NCBI GenBank assembly: GCA_025924495.1 | Contig: JAICIG010000230.1 | Coordinates: 1-12,412, forward strand | Reading direction: 5' to 3' | Length of the DNA: 12,412 nucleotides | From: Pirellulales bacterium | GTDB lineage: Bacteria > Planctomycetota > Planctomycetia > Pirellulales > JAICIG01 | Part shown: positions 1 to 8,161 of the stretch, piece after piece | Layout: every line of letters begins with the position of its first letter | Position numbering within the stretch: the stretch's first letter is position 1 | Notes under the pieces: generated by a model | Told to the model about the DNA's origin: nothing | Database searches by the model: none | What the model saw: only the letters and a program-made list of their open reading frames with translations | Translations under genes and position numbers: made by a program

Positions 1-576
1 CGATGCCTGGTCGAATGCACGCACATCGATTCCGTTAGGAATGACCACCAAACGATCGCTCGGGAGCTTGCCAACGGTTCGCGAGAACTCGGCAACCGAA
101 TTGCTAACGGCGACGTACGTGTCGACCAGGCGAGCCGTCCAACGATCGAGCTGCAGATGCCATTTCGCCTGGCGTTCCGCAACCCGAATGCTGCAAACGA
201 CCCGTGGAACTCGCGCCCAGCGGGCGGCCAGACGACCAATCAAATTCGCATGAAACAGAAAAGACAACAGGATTTCCGCCTGTTGGCGTTTAAGCTCGGC
301 GGCCAACCTGCTGGTCACTCGGGGCGCCGTAACAAAGGATCGGCCGCCGAGGCAGTGCACTGGCACTCCGGCGGCCTCGAGCCGCGGAGCGATCGATCGC
401 GATTCGTCTTCCGGACGGGGGCCGAGCGAATAGAGCTCCACGCTGAATTGCTGCGGATCGAGCCGTAACGCCAGATCTGCAAGCCTTTGCTCGGCGCCGC
501 CAGTGCGAAGTTCCGTAATACACAACGCCAGGCGGATAGGTCGATGGTCTGCTGCCAAATGCGCCTTACCTGTCAC
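1..576 (-). CDS. Glycosyltransferase family 4 protein, N-terminal half (partial at left edge)
   Basis: Transfers a sugar from an activated donor to a growing glycan or lipid-linked acceptor in the cytoplasm; donor and acceptor cannot be told from the sequence. The visible 192 codons give the N-terminal Rossmann domain of a GT-B fold enzyme: a first beta strand followed by the glycine loop TGGAEQ (about residues 25-30), a segment FLFHANLIGRLAARW typical of this family, and at the end VIPNGID (about 178-184), the hallmark start of the second domain in GT4 enzymes. The donor-binding EX7E region lies outside the window. No ATG is in frame after the upstream stop at 613-615. I chose GTG at 574-576, which has GGGA a few bases upstream; TTG at 556-558 is an alternative. 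It diverges from queA across 139 bases. Family call is firm, specific role unknown. Confidence 0.88.
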   Translation of the reverse strand, partial: MTGKAHLAADHRPIRLALCITELRTGGAEQRLADLALRLDPQQFSVELYSLGPRPEDESRSIAPRLEAAGVPVHCLGGRSFVTAPRVTSRLAAELKRQQAEILLSFLFHANLIGRLAARWARVPRVVCSIRVAERQAKWHLQLDRWTARLVDTYVAVSNSVAEFSRTVGKLPSDRLVVIPNGIDVRAFDQAS

Positions 577-634
577 CTGGTCCCACAAGAAAGAAGACGC
601 GAGATTCGCTGCCTAGAGGCGAGCGTAGCAGGGC

Positions 635-662
635 TCGACGGCTCGTGCCAGCAGCATATACT
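635..662 (+). promoter_or_regulatory. Putative sigma70-type promoter of queA
   Basis: A TCGACG box (4 of 6 matches to TTGACA) lies 16 bases before TATACT (5 of 6 matches to TATAAT). Transcription would start near 669, giving a leader of roughly 40-50 bases before queA. It sits in the divergent gap between the glycosyltransferase and queA. Read by eye only; chance matches of this quality occur. Confidence 0.35.
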
Positions 663-715
663 CCGAATATCCGCTCGATGAATAGCCGCTGAGTCACGTA
701 ACGTTGATGCCCGAG

Positions 716-1762
716 ATGTCCGAACTTTCACGTTACGACTACGATTTGCCGCGAGATTTGATTGCTCAGTCGCCGTTGGCGAGGCGATCCGACGCGCGGT
801 TGTTGGTGGTCGATCGCCGGGCCGGCTCGCTAAGCCATCGCTATGTACGCGATCTGCCTGAAATCCTGGCGCCGGGCGATTGCCTGGTGCTGAACGATAC
901 GCGCGTCATTCCCGCCAGACTCTTGGGCGCCCGCACGTTGACTGGTGGGCAGTGGGAGGGATTGTTCGTGGCGGCCGAGCCTGACGGCCGTTGGCGATTG
1001 CTTTGTAAGACCCGCGGCAAGCTGTCGCCGGGCGAGACAATCACGCTGCATAATCGCCTCGGCAGCGATGACGTGCGGCTGAAATTGCTGGAAAAGCGCC
1101 CCGCCGGAATCTGGACCGCGCTGCCCGAGTCGTCCGAGAGCGCCTTTGACTTGCTCGAGCGAGTCGGCCGCGTGCCCCTGCCGCATTACATTCATGGCGG
1201 CGAGATGCGCGATTCCGATCGAGAGCGATACCAGACGGTCTACGCGCGCCATTCCGGCTCGGTGGCGGCGCCCACGGCCGGCTTGCATTTTACTTCCGAA
1301 CTCCTGGAGCGACTGGCCAATTCGGGCATACTGCCGCTTCGGATCACATTGCACGTGGGACTTGGCACTTTTCGTCCGATTACCGCCGAGGTTCTGGCCG
1401 AACACCGCATGCATAGCGAAAAGGGGGAGGTTGCTGCGGCAGCCGTCGAGCAAATCCAACGCTGCAAGGCCAATGGCGGTCGAGTTGTGGCTGTTGGCAC
1501 GACGACGGTTCGCTTGCTGGAAACGGCGGCCCAATCCGGCGAGCTGGCGCCCTGGGCGGGTGACACCGAGTTGTTTATTCGCCCGCCTTATCAGTTCCGA
1601 GTGGTCGATGCTTTATTGACGAACTTTCACCTTCCTCGCACATCGTTACTGGTTCTGGTTCGCACGTTCGGCGGCGACGAATTGATCATGCGAGCCTATG
1701 CGGAGGCGATCCGCGAAAAGTACCGCTTTTACAGCTATGGCGATGCCATGCTGATTCTCTGA
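716..1762 (+). CDS. queA: S-adenosylmethionine:tRNA ribosyltransferase-isomerase
   Basis: Moves and isomerises the ribosyl part of S-adenosylmethionine onto preQ1 at the wobble base (position 34) of GUN tRNAs, making epoxyqueuosine in the cytoplasm; QueG or QueH then completes queuosine. The 348 residues match the family's usual length of about 340-360. Conserved blocks appear in order: YDYDLPRDLIAQ at the N-terminus, GDCLVLNDTRVIPARL, PTAGLHFT (about 186-193), HVGLGTFRPI, VGTTTVRLLE, NFHLPRTSLLVLV and a C-terminal YGDAMLI. The ATG at 716 gives the usual N-terminus; ATG 707 and TTG 704 are in frame and would add 3-4 residues, and none has a clear ribosome binding site. It diverges from the glycosyltransferase and converges on the pseudopilin gene. 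No other queuosine gene (tgt, queG) is in the window. Confidence 0.96.
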   Translation: MSELSRYDYDLPRDLIAQSPLARRSDARLLVVDRRAGSLSHRYVRDLPEILAPGDCLVLNDTRVIPARLLGARTLTGGQWEGLFVAAEPDGRWRLLCKTRGKLSPGETITLHNRLGSDDVRLKLLEKRPAGIWTALPESSESAFDLLERVGRVPLPHYIHGGEMRDSDRERYQTVYARHSGSVAAPTAGLHFTSELLERLANSGILPLRITLHVGLGTFRPITAEVLAEHRMHSEKGEVAAAAVEQIQRCKANGGRVVAVGTTTVRLLETAAQSGELAPWAGDTELFIRPPYQFRVVDALLTNFHLPRTSLLVLVRTFGGDELIMRAYAEAIREKYRFYSYGDAMLIL

Positions 1763-1845
1763 GTTGGGCCGTCGCCCCGCGGAATCGGGCCGGACCGGCC
1801 GCATCTAAGAGCCACTCGGCGGGTATATTCAGTTGCCAGGCGCAT

Positions 1846-1877
1846 AAAAAAGCACAGCAACCCGAAGGTTGCTGTGC
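1846..1877 (-). terminator. Intrinsic terminator of the DUF1559 gene
   Basis: Read on the minus strand: a perfect 11-base-pair stem GCACAGCAACC / GGTTGCTGTGC closed by a TTCG (UUCG) tetraloop, followed directly by six T. It lies 31 bases past the stop codon of the pseudopilin gene. On the plus strand the hairpin is followed by CTCTAAAG, not a T run, so it should stop transcription of the minus-strand gene only. queA has no comparable terminator of its own before it. Confidence 0.92.
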
Positions 1878-1908
1878 CTCTAAAGACCTTCTGAAAGGCT
1901 TTCGCGGT

Positions 1909-3150
1909 TTAGAATTCGCCGTTGATGGTTTCGCTTCCAGCCCTGGTATTCAGGCTTGCCCAAATCTGGAAGGCGATGTTCTGCTGGACCGTCTGCGTAT
2001 GACCATCGCCGAAGACGGCAATGACGGCCCCCGGGTGATTGCTATCCGGACCCGGCCATTCCGAGTTGGGCGGATACATTGCGTTGTACTTCGGCGCCAC
2101 GCCAACTAAAGGCGGCGTGGTGCCAGTGGCAGTGGCTTCGAACGGGGAGCCGCAAGCGCCAGTCGCACCCGTGTAGAAGGTGCTGCCGCCTCCGCAGGGG
2201 GCATCGCCGGTGACGTTTTCGGTCAAGGCGATAAACAGGCTACGAAACACCATTGTTGCCGGGTTGGTGGGGGCGCTTTGCTGAAACAACGTGGATCGAG
2301 GTTTACCCGTCCCGCCTGCCAAGGGAAAGGAGGGGGTGGGCGTCCAGTTGGGCGGAGTCGCCGCCAACACGGGTATCGTGATTACACCACCCGAGCTTTC
2401 CTGAATCTGGTTCACATTGGCGATGTTATTGCTCACGCTTCCTGCTGTTACTTCTGCCACGGCGATCGTATTGGAAGTTCCATCTCGGACACCCGCGAAA
2501 GTCGTCCAGTCAGCAAACGGGAACATACCCTTGAATGCATTTTTTGCAGCGCTTTTCGGGAAATTGTTCACGCTCACGGCGCCAGCAAACCCGACGCCTT
2601 CGCTGCAAGCGTAATTGGACCACATAATCTGATTAGGCATATCGCCGGGGCCATTGAACGTGTTGTCCGAAGGGCAGCGGAATGCCGGAATCTGCTGTGA
2701 CTGAAGCTGCAGGAAGCCGTTAGCGCCGTAGGCAGGAGGCACGGTCGTCGAAACCTGCCCGTAGGTGATGACGCGCTTGTTGATTGCATCATAGAGGGGC
2801 TTCTGTTCGATAAACGGCAAAATCGAGATCGTCCACGGATAGTGATAGGCCGGCTCAGGCGTTAGAACGCCGCCGGTTGGCTGAAAGACCGCTTGACCCC
2901 ACACCGCATCAGCGGGGAAGCACTTGTACACGTCGCCATAGTTCTGCAGCCCCAAACCGATCTGCTTCAGATTGTTAGTGCACTGCGAGCGACGGGCCGC
3001 TTCGCGCGCCGCTTGCACGGCGGGCAACAACAGAGCGATCAAAACACCGATGATTGCAATTACCACCAACAGCTCGACGAGCGTAAATCCCGTACGCCCA
3101 ACAGCTTGACGCGGCCTTTGGCGCCGCCACGAACCGAGAGACTTTAACAT
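1909..3150 (-). CDS. DUF1559 domain protein with prepilin-type N-terminal cleavage/methylation signal
   Basis: A secreted pseudopilin-like protein of the large planctomycete DUF1559 (SBP_bac_10-like) family; its function is not established. From the ATG at 3148-3150 it has 413 residues. The N-terminus is a basic leader ending in G21, then FTLVE with the conserved glutamate at +5, and a hydrophobic helix [28 protein letters not shown], split here for family recognition: this is a class III signal cut by prepilin peptidase. [13 protein letters not shown] follows, typical of the family. Near the C-terminus H372 and D382-G383 form the H-X9-DG motif. The rest is a large, Thr/Pro/Gly-rich domain expected to lie outside the cytoplasmic membrane. 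An in-frame GTG at 3195 would add 15 residues but gives an unusual leader, so I prefer the ATG. It ends at a strong terminator, so it is the last gene of its transcript. Which appendage or secretion machine it belongs to cannot be told. Confidence 0.93.
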   Translation of the reverse strand: MLKSLGSWRRQRPRQAVGRTGFTLVELLVVIAIIGVLIALLLPAVQAAREAARRSQCTNNLKQIGLGLQNYGDVYKCFPADAVWGQAVFQPTGGVLTPEPAYHYPWTISILPFIEQKPLYDAINKRVITYGQVSTTVPPAYGANGFLQLQSQQIPAFRCPSDNTFNGPGDMPNQIMWSNYACSEGVGFAGAVSVNNFPKSAAKNAFKGMFPFADWTTFAGVRDGTSNTIAVAEVTAGSVSNNIANVNQIQESSGGVITIPVLAATPPNWTPTPSFPLAGGTGKPRSTLFQQSAPTNPATMVFRSLFIALTENVTGDAPCGGGSTFYTGATGACGSPFEATATGTTPPLVGVAPKYNAMYPPNSEWPGPDSNHPGAVIAVFGDGHTQTVQQNIAFQIWASLNTRAGSETINGEF

Positions 3151-3204
3151 GGCACGGACCCCATCAGAAAAGGGAATAAAAAAATGAAACCCCACCGCGA
3201 CACA

Positions 3205-3233
3205 ATATCATTCATCGAAACCCCTGTCCACAA
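3205..3233 (-). promoter_or_regulatory. Possible promoter of the DUF1559 gene
   Basis: On the minus strand TTGTGG and TGATAT are separated by 17 bases, in the AT-rich stretch upstream of the pseudopilin start. Both boxes match the sigma70 consensus only partly. It lies within the 186-base gap after the acyltransferase stop, which makes independent transcription plausible. Confidence 0.25.
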
Positions 3234-3336
3234 AAAAACATCCGAATCTGAAAAATGTCTTGATTAGGGCAACGCCTGCCATTCGCCATCCCCATCCGAC
3301 CCAAAATGCGACCTTCTTGGGGGGCAGGTGCGGCGA

Positions 3337-4437
3337 TCAAAAAACGGTTGATGGCGAGCCAGCGGCCCGAGCTAGAACGGGAAATCGCTCCGAGAGAGCG
3401 GCGAACTTGCACTTAATCCAGATCTGCCCAGGCCGTTCAACCGCAAGCGTCAACGCCAGCGCGAGCAGGATGCAAACCGCCAAAGCTATGCAAATCGCCA
3501 AAGACGGACTTGCCGCTCGACGTTCAAGCTCGCCAATCAAAATGTATCCGATGTTCTGATGAAGGAGATACAGCGGGTAGGAAATCACGCCGAGGCGCCT
3601 CAACACCCGCCATTGAAGGCAACCCGTTCGCTGACGCCTGGCGATGGCTCGAATTGCCAAAGCCGCCGCGGCGACAAATAGGCCAGCGAGCCAGCAATCG
3701 ACCAAGGCCTGAATCAGGCAACATCCACCCGCCAATAGTCGTATTCGCCAGGCAAATCCTGCAGTTTTCTCAGCCTGATACAGCAGAATCCCCAGGGCGA
3801 ACAGATGCGCATAACGCAAGTTGAGTAGCAGAGACGCCTTGCTGAGCAGTCGGTGGCCGGTCGTAGAAGAACCCAAACAGTCGGGCGCCCAATGATAAAT
3901 CGCGGCCGCCATAAGCCAACAAGCGACGAGCATGTGCAGCCGCTTCGCGCTACGCAAAGCTCCGGCCCAAAACAGAAGGCCGATACCCCCATAGAAAAAC
4001 AGCTCAACTTGCAAAGACCAGTAGGCTCCGTCAATGTGTCGGGCGCCGATCAACTGTTGCAGCATGGTCACGTTGAGCAACGCGTCTCGGCGGCCAACCT
4101 CCTGCCCGGACAGTCCAAAATAGGAGACTGCGGCAAACGTCATCGCCGCCGCCGCCCAATAAGCCGGATAGAGCCTCGCAAATCGGCCGACCGCGAAATG
4201 AATGGCCGAAGGGGCCCTGTCGAGCGACCGGAGAATCATCAAGCCGCTCAGAATAAAGAAGAAGTCGACGCCGTATTCTCCCCATGGTGCCTCGAAGGCG
4301 AGCGGAGACGTATGCCCGAAGAGTTGCCCGTACCGCGTCGTGAAATGGTAAAGCACCACCGCCAGAGCCGCGAGGCCGCGCAGAGAATCGAGTTCAACAA
4401 TGCGATGCTCGGTTGGGCGATGCTCGGTTGGCCTCAT
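3337..4437 (-). CDS. Acyltransferase family 3 (OafA/YrhL-like) integral membrane protein
   Basis: Predicted to transfer an acyl (often acetyl) group onto a sugar of a surface polysaccharide or lipid at the cytoplasmic membrane. The protein has 366 residues, the usual size for the membrane-only form; no SGNH domain is attached. The N-terminus holds ELDSLRGLAALAVVLYHF, with the family's R-X10-H motif at R20 and H31, followed by VDFFFILSGLMILRS, the conserved second block. Many further hydrophobic helices follow, such as YWAAAAMTFAAVSYFG, AGLFVAAAALAIRAIA and ICIALAVCILLALALTLAVE, about ten in all. I start at ATG 4435-4437; TTG at 4446 is in frame. The first codons contain an exact 15-base tandem duplication coding RPTEH twice. 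It lies 191 bases downstream of the UDP-xylose synthase gene on the same strand, which fits envelope glycan work, but the acceptor is unknown. Confidence 0.9.
   Translation of the reverse strand: MRPTEHRPTEHRIVELDSLRGLAALAVVLYHFTTRYGQLFGHTSPLAFEAPWGEYGVDFFFILSGLMILRSLDRAPSAIHFAVGRFARLYPAYWAAAAMTFAAVSYFGLSGQEVGRRDALLNVTMLQQLIGARHIDGAYWSLQVELFFYGGIGLLFWAGALRSAKRLHMLVACWLMAAAIYHWAPDCLGSSTTGHRLLSKASLLLNLRYAHLFALGILLYQAEKTAGFAWRIRLLAGGCCLIQALVDCWLAGLFVAAAALAIRAIARRQRTGCLQWRVLRRLGVISYPLYLLHQNIGYILIGELERRAASPSLAICIALAVCILLALALTLAVERPGQIWIKCKFAALSERFPVLARAAGSPSTVF
4402..4431 (-). repeat. Perfect 15-base tandem duplication in the acyltransferase N-terminus
   Basis: The unit GCGATGCTCGGTTGG (plus strand) occurs twice without a mismatch. 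It is in frame and codes the pentapeptide RPTEH twice near residues 2-11, before the conserved domain begins, so copy-number change would lengthen or shorten the tail without breaking the frame. Confidence 0.9.
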
Positions 4438-4461
4438 GCGGCCCAATTAGGCAATCAGCGT

Positions 4462-4487
4462 GCCGGCAGCCGCGGATGCGGCTCGGC
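4462..4487 (-). other. GC-rich imperfect hairpin upstream of the acyltransferase
   Basis: On the minus strand AGCCGC-ATCC-GCGGCT forms a six-pair stem, extended by GCCG/CGGC after a two-base bulge. It lies about 25 bases before the acyltransferase start and is not followed by a T run, so it is not an intrinsic terminator. It could affect the 5' leader, or be a chance product of high GC. Confidence 0.3.
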
Positions 4488-4628
4488 TTAAACCGCCTGG
4501 AGTCGTGCCGCCATGGACTTACGCCATTATGTCGCTGCGCCCCGGCTCGCATGACTCGCCACGAAATGCTGCCGAAAGGCCACAACGCCTGTGGCAAATG
4601 CAACGCGTCCGAGGCCCACCGGCCGTGG

Positions 4629-5603
4629 TTAGTAGTTCGGCGTGGGCGGCCGATAAAGCCGCAAATCAATCGATCGAAACCATTCAATCGTTGGAACCAG
4701 TCCTTCGCGCAGCGAAACCTGCGGTTGCCAGCCAAGCCGCTCGCGCGCCAACGTGATGTCGGGTTTACGTTGGGTCGGATCATCGGCGGGCAGCGGCAAG
4801 TGGACCAGCTTCGATTTCGAACCGGTCAGCTCCAAGACCAGCGTGGCCAATTCCAGCATGGTGAACTCGCCTGGGTTTCCCAGGTTGACGGGACCAATAA
4901 AGTCGTCCGGGCCGTTCATCATGCGGATCATGCCTTCCAGCAGGTCGTCTCGATAGCAGAAGCTGCGAGTTTGCGAGCCGTCGCCGTAGATGGTGATGTC
5001 TTTGCCGGTCAGCGCCTGTTGAATGAAATTCGAGACCACGCGGCCGTCGTAAGGATGCATGCCCGGGCCGTAGGTGTTGAAAATCCGCACCACGCGCACA
5101 TTGATCTTGTTCATGCGGTGGTAGTCGAAGAACAGCGTTTCCGCGGCGCGCTTGCCTTCGTCGTAACAGGCGCGCGGGCCGATCGGGTTGACGGAACCGC
5201 GATAGCTTTCCGGCTGAGGATGGATCTCAGGATCCCCGTAAACTTCGCTGGTCGAAGCCTGCAGGACCTTCGCGCGGCAGCGCTTGGCCATTCCCAGCAC
5301 GTTGATGGCTCCCATCACCGACGTCTTCATCGTCTTGATGGGATTGAATTGATAGTGGCCCGGGGCCGCGGGACAGGCCAGATTGTAAATCTCGTCGACT
5401 TCCAACCAAATCGGCTGCGTGACGTCGTGCCGGATCAGCTCGAAATTTGGTCTCGACAACAAGCCGGCGACGTTGGTCTTCTGACTGGTGAAGAAATTGT
5501 CCAGGCAGATCACGTCATGACCTTCGTCGACCAGGCGGCGACAGAGTTGCGATCCTAAGAATCCTGCCCCGCCAGTGACGAGGATGCGTTTGAGGTTTGC
5601 CAC
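4629..5603 (-). CDS. UDP-glucuronate decarboxylase (UDP-xylose synthase), SDR family
   Basis: Converts UDP-glucuronic acid to UDP-xylose with tightly bound NAD+ in the cytoplasm, supplying a pentose donor for glycan synthesis. The 324 residues are the normal bacterial UXS length. The N-terminus has the NAD-binding glycine motif TGGAGFLG (about 10-17); STSEVYGD (about 117-124) holds the catalytic Ser/Thr and Glu, and YDEGK gives Y147 and K151 of the SDR active site. [29 protein letters not shown] and [11 protein letters not shown] closely follow known UXS proteins and separate it from UDP-glucose 4-epimerases and dTDP-glucose dehydratases. There is no ATG at the N-terminus; GTG at 5601-5603 gives the expected start, and GTG at 5610-5612 would add three residues. 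The same frame stays open far upstream, but that part is antisense to the helicase gene and not coding. It diverges from the helicase gene by 252 bases. Confidence 0.94.
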   Translation of the reverse strand: MANLKRILVTGGAGFLGSQLCRRLVDEGHDVICLDNFFTSQKTNVAGLLSRPNFELIRHDVTQPIWLEVDEIYNLACPAAPGHYQFNPIKTMKTSVMGAINVLGMAKRCRAKVLQASTSEVYGDPEIHPQPESYRGSVNPIGPRACYDEGKRAAETLFFDYHRMNKINVRVVRIFNTYGPGMHPYDGRVVSNFIQQALTGKDITIYGDGSQTRSFCYRDDLLEGMIRMMNGPDDFIGPVNLGNPGEFTMLELATLVLELTGSKSKLVHLPLPADDPTQRKPDITLARERLGWQPQVSLREGLVPTIEWFRSIDLRLYRPPTPNY

Positions 5604-5716
5604 GTGCTTCACTGACGGTTGGACGTTGATTCGGAAAGCCGGCGGTGCGCCAAAGGCCCGGATTTGCCGCCAGCAATTCGCCCTCTGGGCGGTTCCTCTC
5701 GGAGCCGTGGCGGCGG

Positions 5717-5746
5717 GGTACAGAAAGACGCCTGGTTTTCTATAAT
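5717..5746 (+). promoter_or_regulatory. Probable sigma70-type promoter of the uvrD/OYE/mfd cluster
   Basis: GGTACA (3 of 6 matches to the -35 consensus) is followed after 18 bases by a perfect TATAAT at 5741-5746, which stands out in an otherwise very GC-rich stretch. The start would fall near 5753, leaving a leader of about 100 bases that contains the inverted repeat GTGGC/GCCAC (5772-5790). The same AT island read backwards gives TATTAT, so it might also serve the divergent UDP-xylose synthase gene. Confidence 0.5.
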
Positions 5747-5855
5747 ACCTTACGTCCGTGCCGCATCGGAAGTGGCCGGCCGGCAGCCACGCTCGCTGCG
5801 CTCGCGGACTTGAAGATCGTTTTCGAGCCGCCCAACCCGGAAATTCTGCACAACC

Positions 5856-8159
5856 TTGGACGAACTCCTCTCCAATCTGACCCCGTCTCAGCGCGCCGCG
5901 GTCGAACATATTGACGGCCCGCTTTTGATTTTGGCCGGTCCCGGCAGCGGCAAGACTCGCGTCGTCACCCATCGCATTGCCAACCTGCTGCGGCATGGAA
6001 TCCCGGCGCGACAGATTCTGGCGCTGACCTTTACGAACAAGGCGGCGGACGAAATGAAAAGCCGGGTCGAACTGCTCGCCCCAGGGCAGTCCGTGTGGGT
6101 CAGCACGTTCCACAGGTTTTGCGCCCGGTTGTTGCGCGAGCACGCCGCGCTCGTGGGCTTGCGCGAGAACTATACGATCTACGACTCCAGCGATAGCCTG
6201 GCGGCGCTGCGACGCGCGATCGACGAGCTGAAAATTGATCCCAGCCATTTCACGCCGCAGCAGATCAGCACGGCGATCAGTTGGGCGAAGAACAACCTGA
6301 TTGCCTCCGATCAGTATCAGCCGCGACCCGGACACCCGTTGGGCACGATTGTGGCGAAGGTCTACCCGGCCTACCAGCAGAGGCTGTTGAACTCCAGCGC
6401 CGTCGACTTCGACGACTTGTTGCTGCACGTGGCGCTCATGCTGCGGCACAACCCAGAGCTGCGCGAAACCCTCGACGCTCGCTACCGCTATATCCTGGTG
6501 GATGAATATCAGGACACCAATCTGGCTCAATACGCGATTGTGCGCGCGTTGTCGGTGAACTATCCAAACTTGTCGGTGACGGGAGATCCCGACCAGTCGA
6601 TTTATGGCTGGCGCGGCGCCAATCTGAGCAATATCCTCGAATTCGAGAAAGACTTTCCCGACGTCAAGGTGGTGCGGTTGGAACAGAATTACCGCAGCAC
6701 CCAGGCGATCTTGCGCGTCGCCGCCGAGCTGATCTCGCACAACAAGCGGCGCAAGGAAAAGGGACTGTTCACCGAGAATGCCGAAGGACGGCCCGTGCGG
6801 TTTGTGTCCTACCCGAGCGGGCACGATGAGGCGGACCATATCGCCGCTCGTGTGGCCGAAGAAATTCGCAGCGGTCGGCGCCGGCCGCGCGACTTTGCGA
6901 TCTTCTACCGCACCAACGCGCTTTCTCGGCAATTCGAGTTTGCGCTGCGCGAGGCCGGCATTCCGTACCAGATGGTCAACGGATTGGAATTTTATCAGCG
7001 CAAGGAAATCAAGGATGTGCTGGGCTACTTGATGCTACTCAATAATCCGCGCGACGATATTGCTTTCTTGCGCGTCGTCAACACGCCGCCGCGCGGCATC
7101 GGCAAGACGACGCTCGAACGCGTGGCCGCGCATGCTTCGCGGTATGGACTGACGTTGCTCGAAGCCGCGCGTGAAAGCGGCCTGATCGAGGCGCTGCCCA
7201 AGAAAGCCGCGGTCGCCATGGCGAAGTTCGTCTCCTTATTCGATCGGTTGGGCGAGGCGGCGCTGCGCCCTGTCGAAGAGATCCTGGCGCTGGTGTTGAG
7301 CGAGTCGGGTTACGCCGAGCACTTGCAGGAAAGCGAGCTGGAAGAGGATCAAGAGCGGCTGGCGAATATTCAAGAATTGCTCACGGCCGCGCGCGAATTC
7401 GACGAGCAAAACCCAGGCCTGGGCCGGTTGGAAGAATTTCTGGAGCAGGTTTGCCTGGTCAACGACACCGACGCCTGGGAAGACGCCGACGATCGTTTGA
7501 CCCTCATGACGTTGCACGCTTCGAAAGGCCTGGAGTTTCCCGTCGTGTTTCTGGTGGCCGTGGAAGAAGGCCTGATACCGCATGAGCGCAGCCAGGAGAA
7601 GCCCGAGCAGTTGGAGGAAGAGCGGCGCTTGCTGTTTGTCGGCATCACGCGAGCGATGGAGGAATTACAGCTAAGCCTGGCGCGCTACCGCGAATTCCGC
7701 GGACAACGCAAAATGGCGGTGCCGAGCGCTTTCCTGCTCGAGCTGCCGTTTGACGAGTTGGAGGCCAGCGAGGCCGCCTGGTCCGACGCGGCCTCGCACA
7801 GCGGCGCGATGGGAGACGCGTTCGAAGCGCACTTGCATCACGACGAGCCCGTCTGGTCGCGTCCCGACGAAGAGCCTCGGCCATTTGATTCGCAATCGCC
7901 TGCGCCCGTCCGGCTGCCTGGCGCCGCTTTGACGACGGCCGCCGAGTTGGCGACCGGCGCCTCGAGCCAACCCAGCGCTCCGCCCGAGGCGTTTCTCGAG
8001 GGCATGTTGGTAAGGCATCCGGAATACGGCTTGGGAAAGATCGTTGCGCTGTCAGGTTTTGGTCCCCGGCGGACCGCGACGGTCAACTTCACGTCGTCTG
8101 CCGGGCAGAAGAAATTCGTGCTACAACAGAGCCCTTTGCGTCCGCTGAAATCAAATTAA
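5856..8159 (+). CDS. uvrD: ATP-dependent DNA helicase UvrD/PcrA (superfamily 1A)
   Basis: A 3'-5' translocase that unwinds DNA in nucleotide excision repair, removes proteins from DNA and handles stalled RNA polymerase. All motifs are present in 767 residues: Walker A AGPGSGKT (27-34), Ia [18 protein letters not shown] (about 216-220), [16 protein letters not shown] (about 243), IV QNYRS (277-281), [11 protein letters not shown] (552-561) and [10 protein letters not shown] (593-600). A low-complexity Ala/Pro/acidic linker of about 90 residues follows. The last ~55 residues ([16 protein letters not shown] onward) match the Tudor-like domain that binds RNA polymerase in PcrA/UvrD. The start is TTG: an in-frame stop lies at 5811-5813, no ATG occurs in between, and the resulting [12 protein letters not shown] is a normal UvrD beginning. 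The Rep and PcrA labels are possible alternatives within this family. Its stop overlaps the next start. Confidence 0.95.
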   Translation: MDELLSNLTPSQRAAVEHIDGPLLILAGPGSGKTRVVTHRIANLLRHGIPARQILALTFTNKAADEMKSRVELLAPGQSVWVSTFHRFCARLLREHAALVGLRENYTIYDSSDSLAALRRAIDELKIDPSHFTPQQISTAISWAKNNLIASDQYQPRPGHPLGTIVAKVYPAYQQRLLNSSAVDFDDLLLHVALMLRHNPELRETLDARYRYILVDEYQDTNLAQYAIVRALSVNYPNLSVTGDPDQSIYGWRGANLSNILEFEKDFPDVKVVRLEQNYRSTQAILRVAAELISHNKRRKEKGLFTENAEGRPVRFVSYPSGHDEADHIAARVAEEIRSGRRRPRDFAIFYRTNALSRQFEFALREAGIPYQMVNGLEFYQRKEIKDVLGYLMLLNNPRDDIAFLRVVNTPPRGIGKTTLERVAAHASRYGLTLLEAARESGLIEALPKKAAVAMAKFVSLFDRLGEAALRPVEEILALVLSESGYAEHLQESELEEDQERLANIQELLTAAREFDEQNPGLGRLEEFLEQVCLVNDTDAWEDADDRLTLMTLHASKGLEFPVVFLVAVEEGLIPHERSQEKPEQLEEERRLLFVGITRAMEELQLSLARYREFRGQRKMAVPSAFLLELPFDELEASEAAWSDAASHSGAMGDAFEAHLHHDEPVWSRPDEEPRPFDSQSPAPVRLPGAALTTAAELATGASSQPSAPPEAFLEGMLVRHPEYGLGKIVALSGFGPRRTATVNFTSSAGQKKFVLQQSPLRPLKSN

Positions 8160-8161
8160 TG
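8157..8161 (+). other. TAATG stop/start overlap between uvrD and the flavin oxidoreductase
   Basis: The TAA of the helicase (8157-8159) shares its last A with the ATG of the next gene (8159-8161). No Shine-Dalgarno site is seen just upstream (GAAATCAAAT), so translation of the second gene probably depends on ribosomes finishing the first. An in-frame ATG at 8201 is a possible alternative start that would remove this overlap. Confidence 0.65.

Noticed and set aside
41..681. Several short plus-strand frames (41-253, 157-468, 487-681) at the left edge
   Set aside because: They are antisense to a clear GT4 glycosyltransferase reading frame that runs unbroken to the window edge, and show no motifs.
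830..1534. 234-codon minus-strand frame opposite queA
   Set aside because: No recognisable motif, fully antisense to a conserved enzyme, and residue composition typical of a shadow frame.
1780..1800. GGCCGG-A-CCGGCC palindrome after queA as a queA terminator
   Set aside because: The loop would be too short for the full stem and no T run follows on the plus strand.
4579..4595. Stem-loop GCCACA/TGTGGC downstream of the UDP-xylose synthase stop, as a terminator
   Set aside because: Only six pairs and followed on the minus strand by CTTTCGGC rather than a T run; too weak to call.
4413..5558. 381-codon plus-strand frame opposite the UDP-xylose synthase
   Set aside because: Entirely a mirror of the SDR gene and the acyltransferase start; its protein (rich in His, Val, Asp, Gln) resembles no family I know.
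5604..6932. Open reading frame on the minus strand continuing upstream of the UDP-xylose synthase start for about 440 codons
   Set aside because: It lies antisense to the N-terminal half of the helicase, whose motifs are intact. The extension shows no recognisable domain and is rich in Arg/Gln/Val, as expected from the reverse of a GC-rich gene. UXS homology begins right at the chosen GTG.
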